DNA of 64,000 nt from Desulfobulbaceae bacterium. GTDB taxonomy: Bacteria > Desulfobacterota > Desulfobulbia > Desulfobulbales > Desulfocapsaceae. A model generated the notes under the pieces. The model made no database searches. It had not been told where the DNA came from and saw only the letters and a list, made by a program, of their open reading frames with translations. Shown here piece after piece: positions 56,487 through 64,000 of this stretch. The stretch lies in NCBI GenBank assembly GCA_003249645.1, contig QKIH01000106.1, positions 1-64,000 of the forward strand. The letters are read 5' to 3'. Each line of letters begins with the position of its first letter. Position 1 is the first letter of the stretch. Made by a program: the position numbers and the translations under genes.

Positions 56487-57269
56487 TTATTGTTCAACTT
56501 TTTTTCGTCTGACCCACTCGCTTGCGATAATAATCAGAATATTAAACAGGACGATGAGCATCGCAAGGGCGTTGAGACTGGGTGAGAGATGAAACCTGAA
56601 ATCGGAAGCAACGAGAACAGAAAGCGGCTGAATTCTGCCGCTGGTGAAAAAAGATACCGTGTACTCGGCGTTTGAGAGCACGAAACTGATAAAGGCTCCG
56701 GCCATGATGCCGTTTTTCATCAGCGGCAGGGTCACACGGCGGAAAGTAAGCCAGGGTCTTGCGCCAAGATCTTCAGCGGCCTCTTCCAGCGACTTATCGA
56801 TTTTATACAGAACCGAGGCAATGATAATGGTGACGAAGGGCAGGATGATAAGCGACTGCGAAATCCACACCGTTATCAGCCCTTTATCTATGCCGACATC
56901 GTTTAAGAAAGTAACCTGGGCAATGGCGAAAATGAGCTTTGGTACAAAAAACGGCAGGATTAAAAGCGCTGCAAACAGCGGTTTCAAACGAAATGAGTAG
57001 CGTGTTAAAACAAGCGCCGCCGTGCTGCCGAATACGGTTGTGATTAGGGTGACTGGAACGGCAACCGACATGGTTGTAATCAGTCCTTTCAATATCCTGC
57101 TGTCATGGAGGATCTCCGAATACCAGTGCAGGGTGAACTTTGTCAGCGGAAAAGCGATCAGATCAGAAGAGTTGACGGAGAAAAGCCCCATCAGCATAAT
57201 CGGCAGATAGATAAAACCGTAAACCAGAAAGGCATATCCGCGTAGAAAAGACCAGCGTTTTGTGTTCAT
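56487..57269 (-). CDS. Polyamine-type ABC permease (PotC-like)
   Basis: A 260-residue inner-membrane permease with six TM helices and the EAA loop EEAAEDLGARPWLTFRRVTLP. ATG 57269 overlaps the stop of the PotB-like gene as ATGA, with GAGGAGG upstream. The longer frame to 57299 is rejected. Together with the next three genes it forms a spermidine/putrescine-class importer. Its place among ring-opening hydrolases suggests another solute, such as a ureide or hydantoin, but this is inference. Confidence 0.9.
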   Translation of the reverse strand: MNTKRWSFLRGYAFLVYGFIYLPIMLMGLFSVNSSDLIAFPLTKFTLHWYSEILHDSRILKGLITTMSVAVPVTLITTVFGSTAALVLTRYSFRLKPLFAALLILPFFVPKLIFAIAQVTFLNDVGIDKGLITVWISQSLIILPFVTIIIASVLYKIDKSLEEAAEDLGARPWLTFRRVTLPLMKNGIMAGAFISFVLSNAEYTVSFFTSGRIQPLSVLVASDFRFHLSPSLNALAMLIVLFNILIIIASEWVRRKKVEQ

Positions 57270-58156
57270 CTCCGGCCTCCTCTGATGCCTCGGCCCCATG
57301 GAGAACGATAAAAGGTATAGAGTGCGATGGCGACAAAGGCTGTCATGCAGGCAAGCAGCACCCAGGCAAGAGCTGAGCCGGTCGGCCAGTCGAAGGCCGC
57401 GCCGAACATGTCATGGATGGCGCTTGTGACCGTAACGCCTGAAGATCCGCCAATTAGCTGCGGGGTGAGATAGTCGCCGACCACCAGCACGAAGACCATG
57501 AGAAAACCGGCGACAAGGCCGGGCCCGCTCAATGGCAGGATCACCTTGAAAAAGACGCCGAGATTCCTGCTGCCAAGGTCCATGGCCGCTTCGATATACG
57601 AATCATCGAGTGCTTCAATTGAAGCCCACAACGGGAACACCATAAAGGGCAGATAATTGTAGGTCAGAACCACGACCGTAGCAAAGGGGCTGAAAAGCAG
57701 GAACCATAATGGTTCATGGATGATTCCCATCCACTGCAGCAGAGAGTTCAGCACGCCTTCTGCTCCTAGAACAACGCGCCAGGCAAAAATACGGATGAGA
57801 TCACCTGTATAGAGCGGAATGAGCAGGAGAGTAAGCAGGGCCGATTTATAGACAGTCACTCTTTTGGCAATAAACAGGGCCAGAGGAAAGGCTATGACAC
57901 AGCAGAGAAAGGCGATGCCTATCCCGTAGACCAGGGCCTTTACGATGAGCCCCATGTAGGTCCCGCTGTGAAGAATACGGTTGTAATTATCCAGTGTCGG
58001 CTCTCGTATAATTGCGACGAAATCAACCTGGAAGAAACTGTAGCTGAAGAGAACCAGCAGCGGCAGGACACAGAAGGTGCCGACAAAAAGCCCGGTCGGG
58101 ATCGTTAAGCCGAAGGCGGTGCGCTTTCGTTTTGTCTCAATGGCAGCAGAACTCAC
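57266..58156 (-). CDS. Polyamine-type ABC permease (PotB-like)
   Basis: A 296-residue permease with six TM helices and EAA loop IEAAMDLGSRNLGVFFKVILP. The start is GTG 58156, which overlaps the ATPase stop as GTGA and has GGAGG 8 bases upstream. The longer frame to 58201 would lie inside the ATPase gene without signal. It works with the PotC-like protein and the Tat-exported binding protein. Confidence 0.9.
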   Translation of the reverse strand: MSSAAIETKRKRTAFGLTIPTGLFVGTFCVLPLLVLFSYSFFQVDFVAIIREPTLDNYNRILHSGTYMGLIVKALVYGIGIAFLCCVIAFPLALFIAKRVTVYKSALLTLLLIPLYTGDLIRIFAWRVVLGAEGVLNSLLQWMGIIHEPLWFLLFSPFATVVVLTYNYLPFMVFPLWASIEALDDSYIEAAMDLGSRNLGVFFKVILPLSGPGLVAGFLMVFVLVVGDYLTPQLIGGSSGVTVTSAIHDMFGAAFDWPTGSALAWVLLACMTAFVAIALYTFYRSPWGRGIRGGRR

Positions 58157-59274
58157 GGCGCATCCTCCGGCTTTACAGGAGAACCATGGACGACGCGGCA
58201 TTTGGCGTTTGAAACCTGCAGTGCTATTGACTCACCGACAGCTGCTTCGGTTTCATGATCGAGGCGTGCAATGATCCGCTGACCATTGATTTCTGCTTCG
58301 ACCAGTTTTGTGCTGCCCTGAAAGATGACATGGCTGACAACTGCATTGAAGCTGATACTCTCGGAGTCGGCCGGTTTGGCAGAAGAGAGATACTCGGCCC
58401 TGAAGCAGAGACTTGCAGGCTGGCCCATGCTGACTGTTTTACTGCATTCTGTTTCAACTGTACCTATGCATGTCTTCAGCACCGCTTTTGCGGAGGTGCT
58501 GTCTACCGAAATGAGTTCACCGGGCAGCAGGTTGGCCCCGCCGATGAAGTCGGCCACATAGGTATTGGTCGGGCTGTGGTAGATTTCTTCCGGTGTGCCG
58601 ATCTGTTCAATGCGGCCGCCGTTCATAACGATAATGATGTCGCTTAGGGCAAAAGCCTCTTCCTGGTCGTGGGTGACATAGAGAAAACTCATGGCAAGCC
58701 TTCTCTGCAGATCTTTCAGCTCCACCTGCATATGCCTGCGCATCTTGAGATCCAGAGCGCCGAGCGGTTCATCCAGAAGCAGCAGCTTCGGCTCATTGAC
58801 AAAGGCTCTTGCCAGAGCGACGCGCTGCTGCTGACCACCGGACAGTTGAGCAGGGTAGCGGCCGGCCATGGAGGTCATCTTGACGCTTTCAAGGGCTGCC
58901 GCAACTCTTCGGCTCACTTCGGATTTGCCGATCTTCTTGATATCAAGGCCGAAGGCCACGTTATCTTTTACCCGAAGGTGCGGAAAAAGTGCGTAGTTCT
59001 GAAACACTGTATTGATTGGCCTGTCGTAGGGCATCACATGCATCAGCGGACTGCCGTCGAGGGTGATGGTGCCTTCGGTGACCGACTCAAATCCGCCGAT
59101 CATTCGCAGTATTGTGGTCTTGCCGCAGCCGGACGGGCCTAGAATGGTGACGAAACAGTTGTGCGGAATAGAAAAGTCGACACCATGAACAGCGCGAAAC
59201 GACGTATAATCTTTAACGAGGCCCCGGGCCTCCAGCAGATTTGCGGAGGCCGGGGTTTGTTGTATAGCGGTCAT
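58153..59274 (-). CDS. Polyamine-type ABC ATPase (PotA-like)
   Basis: A 373-residue ATPase. Walker A GPSGCGKTT, Q-loop VFQNYALFPH, signature LSGGQQQRVALARAF, Walker B LLLLDEPLGALD and H-loop YVTHDQEEA are complete. A C-terminal TOBE-type domain follows (about 290-365). It energises the permease pair. The start is 4 bases after the binding-protein stop. Confidence 0.93.
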   Translation of the reverse strand: MTAIQQTPASANLLEARGLVKDYTSFRAVHGVDFSIPHNCFVTILGPSGCGKTTILRMIGGFESVTEGTITLDGSPLMHVMPYDRPINTVFQNYALFPHLRVKDNVAFGLDIKKIGKSEVSRRVAAALESVKMTSMAGRYPAQLSGGQQQRVALARAFVNEPKLLLLDEPLGALDLKMRRHMQVELKDLQRRLAMSFLYVTHDQEEAFALSDIIIVMNGGRIEQIGTPEEIYHSPTNTYVADFIGGANLLPGELISVDSTSAKAVLKTCIGTVETECSKTVSMGQPASLCFRAEYLSSAKPADSESISFNAVVSHVIFQGSTKLVEAEINGQRIIARLDHETEAAVGESIALQVSNAKCRVVHGSPVKPEDAP

Positions 59275-59278
59275 GATA

Positions 59279-60355
59279 TCAGCTGGCCTTTACTTCGTTC
59301 CAGATACGTACCCATTTGCCGTAGTCGGCAGGGTTTTCTTTCCAGACGAAAGAGTCCATTACACTCATATCCTTGATGAAGATTTTTTCCTGCTCTTCAT
59401 CGGTAAGGCTGTCGCGGGCGGTGGATGTACTGATTGCATATGGTCCGCCGATCGCCAGTTTCTTGCCGTAATCCGGTCCGAGAAGGAAGTTGATCAGTTC
59501 ATGGGCTGCTTCAGTGCTTTCAGGAGTTGTTCCGGCAGGAATAGCACAGGTATCACACCAGCCGATAACACCTTCCTTCGGTTTCGCCATGCCCATATCG
59601 ATGCCCTTGGCACGAAGATCGTAGTATGGCGGTACCCATGAGAAGGCGCAGACAACTTCACCGGCTGCAAACAGGTTGGTCAGGTCGGCAATGGAGTTCC
59701 AGTAGGTTCTGAGCAGCTTCTTCTGGGCTATACAGGCCTTCTTGCATTCTGCAAGCTCCTTGTCGTCCATCTTGAAAATGCGGCTGCGTTCGATGCCGAC
59801 GTACATGGCGGCAATGGCAATACCTTCGAGTGCGTAGTCACGCATGGCGAGACGGCCCTTATACTTGGTGCCCTCGAACAGCGTTGACCAGTCCGGCTCT
59901 TCATCCATGAGATCGGCGCGGTAAACCATCGGGTTGATACCCCAGTAGAACGGGATGCCGTAGGTCTGGCCGTCTTTTTTGCCAAGGCCGGTTGATTTGA
60001 ACGGCGCGTACAGCTTCTCCGCATTTGGAATCTTGGCAAGATCAAGGGGCTGAAGCAGGCCGGAGGCGACATAGAGCTCGACCTTATCAAGACCGGGTGT
60101 GATCAGATCCCAGTCTTTTGCACCGCCTGCACGGATTTTAGCGAACTGCTCATCGTCTGAGCCGATGAATCCTTTCTGGATCTTGATGCCGCTTGAGGCG
60201 ATAAAATCGGCGATATACTTGTCGTATGCCAGATTTTCCCAGGTCAGCCAGTTAACTGTCTTGTCGGAAGCAGCGAATGCCTCGAATGGTATATCACCAA
60301 TCATTGCACCAGCTGTCCCTGCAGCCATCATCTTTAAAAACGTTCTCCTAAACAT
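59279..60355 (-). CDS. Tat-exported polyamine-type binding protein (PotD-like)
   Basis: A 358-residue periplasmic binding protein. The N-terminus MFRRTFLKMMAAGTAGAM has a twin-Arg motif (RRTFLK) and a hydrophobic h-region, so export by Tat is likely. Tat use is unusual for PotD in enterics but common for this kind of protein in other bacteria. Mature regions NWLTWENLAYDKYIADF, DWDLITPGLDKVELY and GIPFYWGINPMVYR follow the PotD/PotF family, but the aromatic and acidic polyamine contacts were not verified. AGGAGG lies 5 bases before ATG. It heads the transporter part of the operon. Confidence 0.9.
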   Translation of the reverse strand: MFRRTFLKMMAAGTAGAMIGDIPFEAFAASDKTVNWLTWENLAYDKYIADFIASSGIKIQKGFIGSDDEQFAKIRAGGAKDWDLITPGLDKVELYVASGLLQPLDLAKIPNAEKLYAPFKSTGLGKKDGQTYGIPFYWGINPMVYRADLMDEEPDWSTLFEGTKYKGRLAMRDYALEGIAIAAMYVGIERSRIFKMDDKELAECKKACIAQKKLLRTYWNSIADLTNLFAAGEVVCAFSWVPPYYDLRAKGIDMGMAKPKEGVIGWCDTCAIPAGTTPESTEAAHELINFLLGPDYGKKLAIGGPYAISTSTARDSLTDEEQEKIFIKDMSVMDSFVWKENPADYGKWVRIWNEVKAS

Positions 60356-60449
60356 GTTGCCCTCCTGTTTTACTTGGTGTTCACCCTATATAGGTGCTGT
60401 AAAAAATAGTGCTGCGTTAATGCTTTTATCGTACCTGAACTGCTGCTTC

Positions 60450-62060
60450 TCAGGCTTTCCGCCGAAGCACCCGGCCTGACGGAAGATCCTTTTGTTGTAT
60501 TGGTATCCCGCTGTCGGAAAAGACTGCCTGCCCGTTGACCATGACCAGTTTTATTCCGTCCGGATGCTGGCGCGGTGCGGTAAAGGTCGCTATATCACGC
60601 ACCGTTTCAGGGTCAAAGACAACGAGGTCGGCAAAATAATCAGGGGCAATTCGTCCTCTGCCCGGGATGCCGAAGACGGTTGCCGGCTGTGAGGTCATTT
60701 TCCTAATCGCCTCTTCCATCGGCATCAGCTTTTCTTCTCGGCAATATTTGCCCAGCACCCTTGGAAAGGCACCGAAGGTTCGCGGGTGCGGGGTACCGTG
60801 CATGAGGCCGTCTGTGCAGACATTCATTTCAGGACGCATCATGAACTGACGCACGTGGTCTTCCAGACCGTAGAAATCAACCATGCTCACGCCGTTTTCT
60901 TCTTCCAGGATGAGGTCAAGTGCGGCAGTGAGCGGGTCGGTGCCTTTGTCTTTGCCAAGCTCGATCAGGGTCATGCCGATGGTGTGGCGGTTTTTGTCCG
61001 TCTGCACATTGGTGACGGAAATGCCGTCAAGACCGGCAAAGTTAACAAAGTTATCCCAGGTGCATTTCGGGGTGTTGATGGCATTAATGATTTCTGTTCT
61101 GGTTGCAGGGTCAGCCAGCCTTTTCAGCAGTTCTTCCGTTCCTCCAGCATGGGCCCATGGCGGGAGGATAGCGCTTAGCATCGTGCTTCCGGCAACATAA
61201 GGGTACTGGTCAAAGGTGACCTTGATACCGCGGCTTTTAGCGTCATCAAGCAGCTCGAGCATCAGCGGCAGTTTGTCGCTGTTATATTTGCCGCAGAGCT
61301 TGAAGTGGGAAAAATGCACATGGACGCCGGTTTGCTCACCGATTGCAATGACCTCTTTCATCGATTCGATAATCAGGTCTGCCTCGCTGCGCTGATGAAT
61401 AACCAGAGGGACATTGTTGTCCGAGGCGACCTGGCAGAGGGCTGACAGCTCTTTATTATCGGCATAGGTGCAGGGCGGATAGATAAGGCCGGTGGAAAGG
61501 CCGAAACCGCCGGCATCGAGTTCGCGCTGCAGGATGTCGCACATGGCGGACAGCTCTGAATCAGAGGCTTGGTTTTCTCCAAGCCCCATGGCCTCCATGC
61601 GCACATTGCCGTGCGGAATGAGATAACAGGCATTGGGGCCGATTCCCGATTGTTCAAGCTGGTTCAGGTAACCGGCGGTATTACGGTATTCCCATGAGAT
61701 AGAGTCAGAAGTGCCTTCAAGTCCTGCAATATTCTTTCGCCAGCGTGAAATGTATTCAACCGGCAGCGGGGCCATGGATATTCCGTCCTGGCCGAAAAAC
61801 TCCGTTGTGATTCCCTGCCGTATTTTCGGCGGGATCATCGGTTCATCAAGGATGGCAAGGTCTGAATGGCTGTGGGTGTCAATAAAGCCGGGGCAGACCG
61901 CAAAACCTTTGAGATCGACGGCGACTTCTCCGTCTATTGGTACGTTATCGACATTGCCGACAGCAAGTATCCGGTCATTTTCAAGGAGAATATCGGCGGC
62001 GGGTATTGCAGGTGCCCCGGTGCCGTCAAAGAGAAGGCAGTTTTTAAGGCGTGTTCGCAT
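60450..62060 (-). CDS. D-aminoacylase / N-acyl-D-amino-acid deacylase family amidohydrolase
   Basis: A 536-residue TIM-barrel amidohydrolase. The N-terminal DTHSHSD is the first metal motif, and a C-terminal small domain contains PGRGRIAPDYFADLVVFDP. Classical D-aminoacylases have a metal-binding Cys in GNCGxS; here that region is FFGQDGIS, so the metal site differs and the true substrate may be an N-carbamoyl or other acyl compound. HSHFKLCGKYN and TFDQYPYVAGST are further family signatures. It lies 52 bases from the M20 gene and 94 from the binding-protein gene, all one strand. Confidence 0.85.
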   Translation of the reverse strand: MRTRLKNCLLFDGTGAPAIPAADILLENDRILAVGNVDNVPIDGEVAVDLKGFAVCPGFIDTHSHSDLAILDEPMIPPKIRQGITTEFFGQDGISMAPLPVEYISRWRKNIAGLEGTSDSISWEYRNTAGYLNQLEQSGIGPNACYLIPHGNVRMEAMGLGENQASDSELSAMCDILQRELDAGGFGLSTGLIYPPCTYADNKELSALCQVASDNNVPLVIHQRSEADLIIESMKEVIAIGEQTGVHVHFSHFKLCGKYNSDKLPLMLELLDDAKSRGIKVTFDQYPYVAGSTMLSAILPPWAHAGGTEELLKRLADPATRTEIINAINTPKCTWDNFVNFAGLDGISVTNVQTDKNRHTIGMTLIELGKDKGTDPLTAALDLILEEENGVSMVDFYGLEDHVRQFMMRPEMNVCTDGLMHGTPHPRTFGAFPRVLGKYCREEKLMPMEEAIRKMTSQPATVFGIPGRGRIAPDYFADLVVFDPETVRDIATFTAPRQHPDGIKLVMVNGQAVFSDSGIPIQQKDLPSGRVLRRKA

Positions 62061-62112
62061 GGTTATTTACTCCCTTTATCTCAGGTTCATTGTAAAACGC
62101 TGATCCCCGGTG

Positions 62113-63297
62113 TCACAAATTCAGCAAGGCCTTCAGGATAACCCTGTAGCCGCTTGTCCCTTTCTGCAGCTGTTCAAGCTCGATGTATTCATCGATGGTG
62201 TGAGCCAGATTCTCCAGTGAAGGGCCGAAACCAAGGGTCGGTATGCTTTTTTCTCCGGCATAATGGCTGCCGTTTGTGCAAAATGCGTAATGAGAAATCT
62301 TTGATGCAATTCCTTCACCGTGGAGTCCGTCAAGAACGGCCTGCATAAAAGGCGTTTCAGCATCGTAGAGCCAGGCAGGGAAAAAGCGTGTACCTTCAAT
62401 GAGTTCCCCGGTGTAACACTCTTCACGGCCGCTGGCAAAAGACACTTTTGCCTTGAAATCAGGGTCTTTTTCAGACAGCTCTGATATTGCCGCCTGAAAT
62501 GGAGCCAGCACAGATTCCGGGGTTTCACCCACCAGCAGGCGACGGTCATAGGTGACCCGGCAATTGCTCGGCACGACGGACGCACCCGGATAGGGGGTTG
62601 AAATGATGTCAGTCAGAACACAGATGCCTTTGCCGAGAACAGGCTGTTCTTTGGGCTCAATCTGATCAATCTTTTCGATGAGCCTTGTCATCTTGTGAAC
62701 TGCATTGATTCCTTTTTCAGGATTGGCTGAGTGGGCAGGTTTGCCGGTTGTCTCAACGACAATTTCAGCACGACCTCTCTGGCCGATCTTGACATTGAGT
62801 TCCGAAGCCTCACCGATGACAACAAAATCGGGCTCAAAAGCTGCTGAAATCTCACGCGAGGCAATGCCTTCAAAGCATTCCTCGTGGACGACTCCGGCGA
62901 CACAGATCTTACCGGGAAAGTCTCTTCCGGTCTCTTCTGCATACCAGGCAGCAGCAGCAGTCATCGCAGCAACTGCACCTTTCATGTCTGAGGCGCCGCG
63001 TCCGTAGATTTTCCCATCTTCAATAACGGCACCAAATGGATCATATGACCAGACACTCTTATCAGGAACGGGTACGGTATCGATATGACCGTCGAGCAGA
63101 ACACAGGGGCCGGGCTTGCTGCCTGTAATGGTGCCGACCACATTGCCGTACCTGTCTGTTGTGATTTCGTCGAAGCCGAGCCTCTCCATGGTCTCTTTCA
63201 AGACAGCCGCCGCTTTATCCTCCCGGCCGGAAAGGCTGGTGCAGTGGATGAGATCCTGGCAAAGTGTTGTTGCAATGCTGAAATATTTTTCGTTCAC
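62113..63297 (-). CDS. ygeY: YgeY-like M20 peptidase/amidohydrolase
   Basis: A 394-residue M20 metallohydrolase. Metal-site motifs are LLDGHIDTVPV (His, Asp), GRGASDMKGAVAA (bridging Asp), HEECFEG (catalytic Glu and ligand Glu) and GEAS. A dimerisation insert follows (GQRGRAEIVVETTGKPAHS), as in ArgE/DapE and HyuC. The YgeY group is often encoded next to dihydropyrimidinase and carbamoyl-transfer genes, as in E. coli ygeWXY-hyuA. It may hydrolyse N-carbamoyl amino acids. GTG start 63297 has GAGG 7 bases upstream, 10 bases after the PLP gene. Confidence 0.88.
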   Translation of the reverse strand: MNEKYFSIATTLCQDLIHCTSLSGREDKAAAVLKETMERLGFDEITTDRYGNVVGTITGSKPGPCVLLDGHIDTVPVPDKSVWSYDPFGAVIEDGKIYGRGASDMKGAVAAMTAAAAWYAEETGRDFPGKICVAGVVHEECFEGIASREISAAFEPDFVVIGEASELNVKIGQRGRAEIVVETTGKPAHSANPEKGINAVHKMTRLIEKIDQIEPKEQPVLGKGICVLTDIISTPYPGASVVPSNCRVTYDRRLLVGETPESVLAPFQAAISELSEKDPDFKAKVSFASGREECYTGELIEGTRFFPAWLYDAETPFMQAVLDGLHGEGIASKISHYAFCTNGSHYAGEKSIPTLGFGPSLENLAHTIDEYIELEQLQKGTSGYRVILKALLNL

Positions 63298-63307
63298 GGC
63301 CTGCCTC

Positions 63308-64000
63308 TTAAAGGTTTTCCAGTAAACCGGTTCTGGCGTTGAATTCCTCGATCAGTTTATCTATCTGCGGAACGAGGGCCGGGGTGGTGTTCCAGTAGTT
63401 GCGGTCATACCATTGTGCCTGTATTTCATCGAAGGTCTTGCCCTGCTGCTCAACCCAGGTATAGTACTTGAGGTTGTGGATGCGTTTACGGCCATAGTAG
63501 TTCAGCTCTTCCATGGCATCTGTTCCTGTTGCATGCATCTTTCCAAAAGCGTATGCAGCATCCTTTATCTGGTATTTGCCGTGGGCTTCTTCCAGTTCGG
63601 CCAGCCTGCTGCCGTACATTTCTATGGAGTCGGTGGCCATGGTCAGCACGATGTCGTCCTCAGTCAGTTCGTAATACTTGGCAAATTTAATCGAGGCCAG
63701 GGTGTTGGCAACCGATGAGATGCCAAGCAGGTGAAGCTGGTCGACAATCTGAGCCGGAACGCCGCTTTCAACCAGATATTCCTTGCCGACCGGATCGTTG
63801 AAAAGCCTGATCAGGTTCATCGGCACCTCGTCATCAACGGCAATAACCATATCGGTGTTGCGGGTATTGTGTACCCAAGGCACATGCTTGTCGCCGATGC
63901 CTTCGATGCGGTGTTCGCCAAAGCCGTTGGTTAAGAGAGTTGGACACTGCAGCGCCTCACTGGCGGCAATCTTTGCTGCCGGGTAAAGAGATTTAAGATA
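63308..64000 (-). CDS. Partial PLP-dependent enzyme, cysteine synthase-like fold
   Basis: The C-terminal 230 residues of a fold-type II PLP enzyme; the frame runs out of the window at 64000. Residues include TNGFGEHRIEGIGDKHVPW, DDEVPMNLIRLFNDPVGKEYL, LHLLGISSVANTLASIKFAKY and VLTMATDSIEMYGSRL, a set found in proteins annotated as PLP-dependent subunit beta or threonine synthase-like. The PLP-binding Lys is outside the window. It differs from diaminopropionate ammonia-lyase YgeX. It is the first gene seen of the operon leading to YgeY, so it may act on the amino acid released by the hydrolases. Confidence 0.85.
   Translation of the reverse strand, partial: YLKSLYPAAKIAASEALQCPTLLTNGFGEHRIEGIGDKHVPWVHNTRNTDMVIAVDDEVPMNLIRLFNDPVGKEYLVESGVPAQIVDQLHLLGISSVANTLASIKFAKYYELTEDDIVLTMATDSIEMYGSRLAELEEAHGKYQIKDAAYAFGKMHATGTDAMEELNYYGRKRIHNLKYYTWVEQQGKTFDEIQAQWYDRNYWNTTPALVPQIDKLIEEFNARTGLLENL

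Noticed and set aside
1-64000. tRNA, rRNA, CRISPR, integrase, transposase and c-di-GMP riboswitch
   Set aside because: Scanned by eye on both strands; no characteristic sequence found. A covariance-model scan could still reveal a diverged RNA.

Overview
The window looks like the chromosome of a Gram-negative, motile, signalling-rich bacterium. Evidence seen here: an outer-membrane barrel protease, periplasmic binding proteins, a periplasmic lytic transglycosylase, two chemoreceptors, five multidomain sensor kinases or kinase fusions, and two c-di-GMP enzymes. The style (divergent GT51 penicillin-binding protein, many binding-protein/kinase pairs, DALTQ-type Fe-ADH) fits Desulfobacterota, perhaps Desulfobulbales. 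That placement is inference; the window has no rRNA, tRNA or other marker gene. I saw no CRISPR array, insertion sequence, integrase or phage gene.

Layout. 1-1060: small, unrecognised minus-strand genes with strong Shine-Dalgarno (SD) sites. 1.4-7 kb: glutathione S-transferase, topoisomerase III, and a sensor kinase with its own binding protein. 7.4-8.9 kb: Mn-type superoxide dismutase followed by short genes, two of them under 60 residues. 9.2-14.1 kb: sigma-54 activator, tandem universal stress protein, and a P-type ATPase overlapping it by ATGA. 14.2-19.5 kb: class A penicillin-binding protein and a chemoreceptor. 20.1-27.7 kb: a hybrid kinase with four tandem binding-protein domains, an overlapping receiver-kinase fusion, and a Cache chemoreceptor. 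28-32 kb: Fe-ADH, a lactate/malate dehydrogenase-like protein and a sugar porter. 32.5-39 kb: a diguanylate cyclase, two unknown genes, a gene remnant and a GGDEF-EAL protein. 39-45.6 kb: a truncated LivK-like gene, a hybrid kinase and a PhnD-like binding protein in one operon, then an MltF-like transglycosylase. 46.4-52.3 kb: a BMP-type nucleoside ABC importer ending in a cytosine deaminase homologue and a strong terminator. 52.6-55 kb: an omptin protease with an unknown exported protein, then a Fur-box-preceded A-type Fe-S carrier overlapping a small gene. 55.1-64 kb: one tightly packed minus-strand operon with a PLP enzyme, YgeY-like M20 hydrolase, D-aminoacylase-like amidohydrolase, a Tat-exported polyamine-type ABC importer and a dihydropyrimidinase.

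How it works together. The right third reads as nucleobase and cyclic-ureide scavenging: import and deaminate a cytosine-like base, import a second solute, open a dihydropyrimidine or hydantoin ring, then hydrolyse the N-carbamoyl or N-acyl product. Dihydropyrimidine dehydrogenase, needed to join cytosine to dihydropyrimidinase, is not in the window. The left and middle parts are dominated by periplasmic solute sensing: binding-protein folds serve signal transduction in three different architectures and are not next to any transporter. The most unusual items are the four-module sensor kinase, the Fur-box Fe-S carrier with a second C-terminal CxC and an overlapping partner gene, the omptin with a short upstream reading frame over its start, and the cytosine deaminase with Cys beside its metal-binding Asp.
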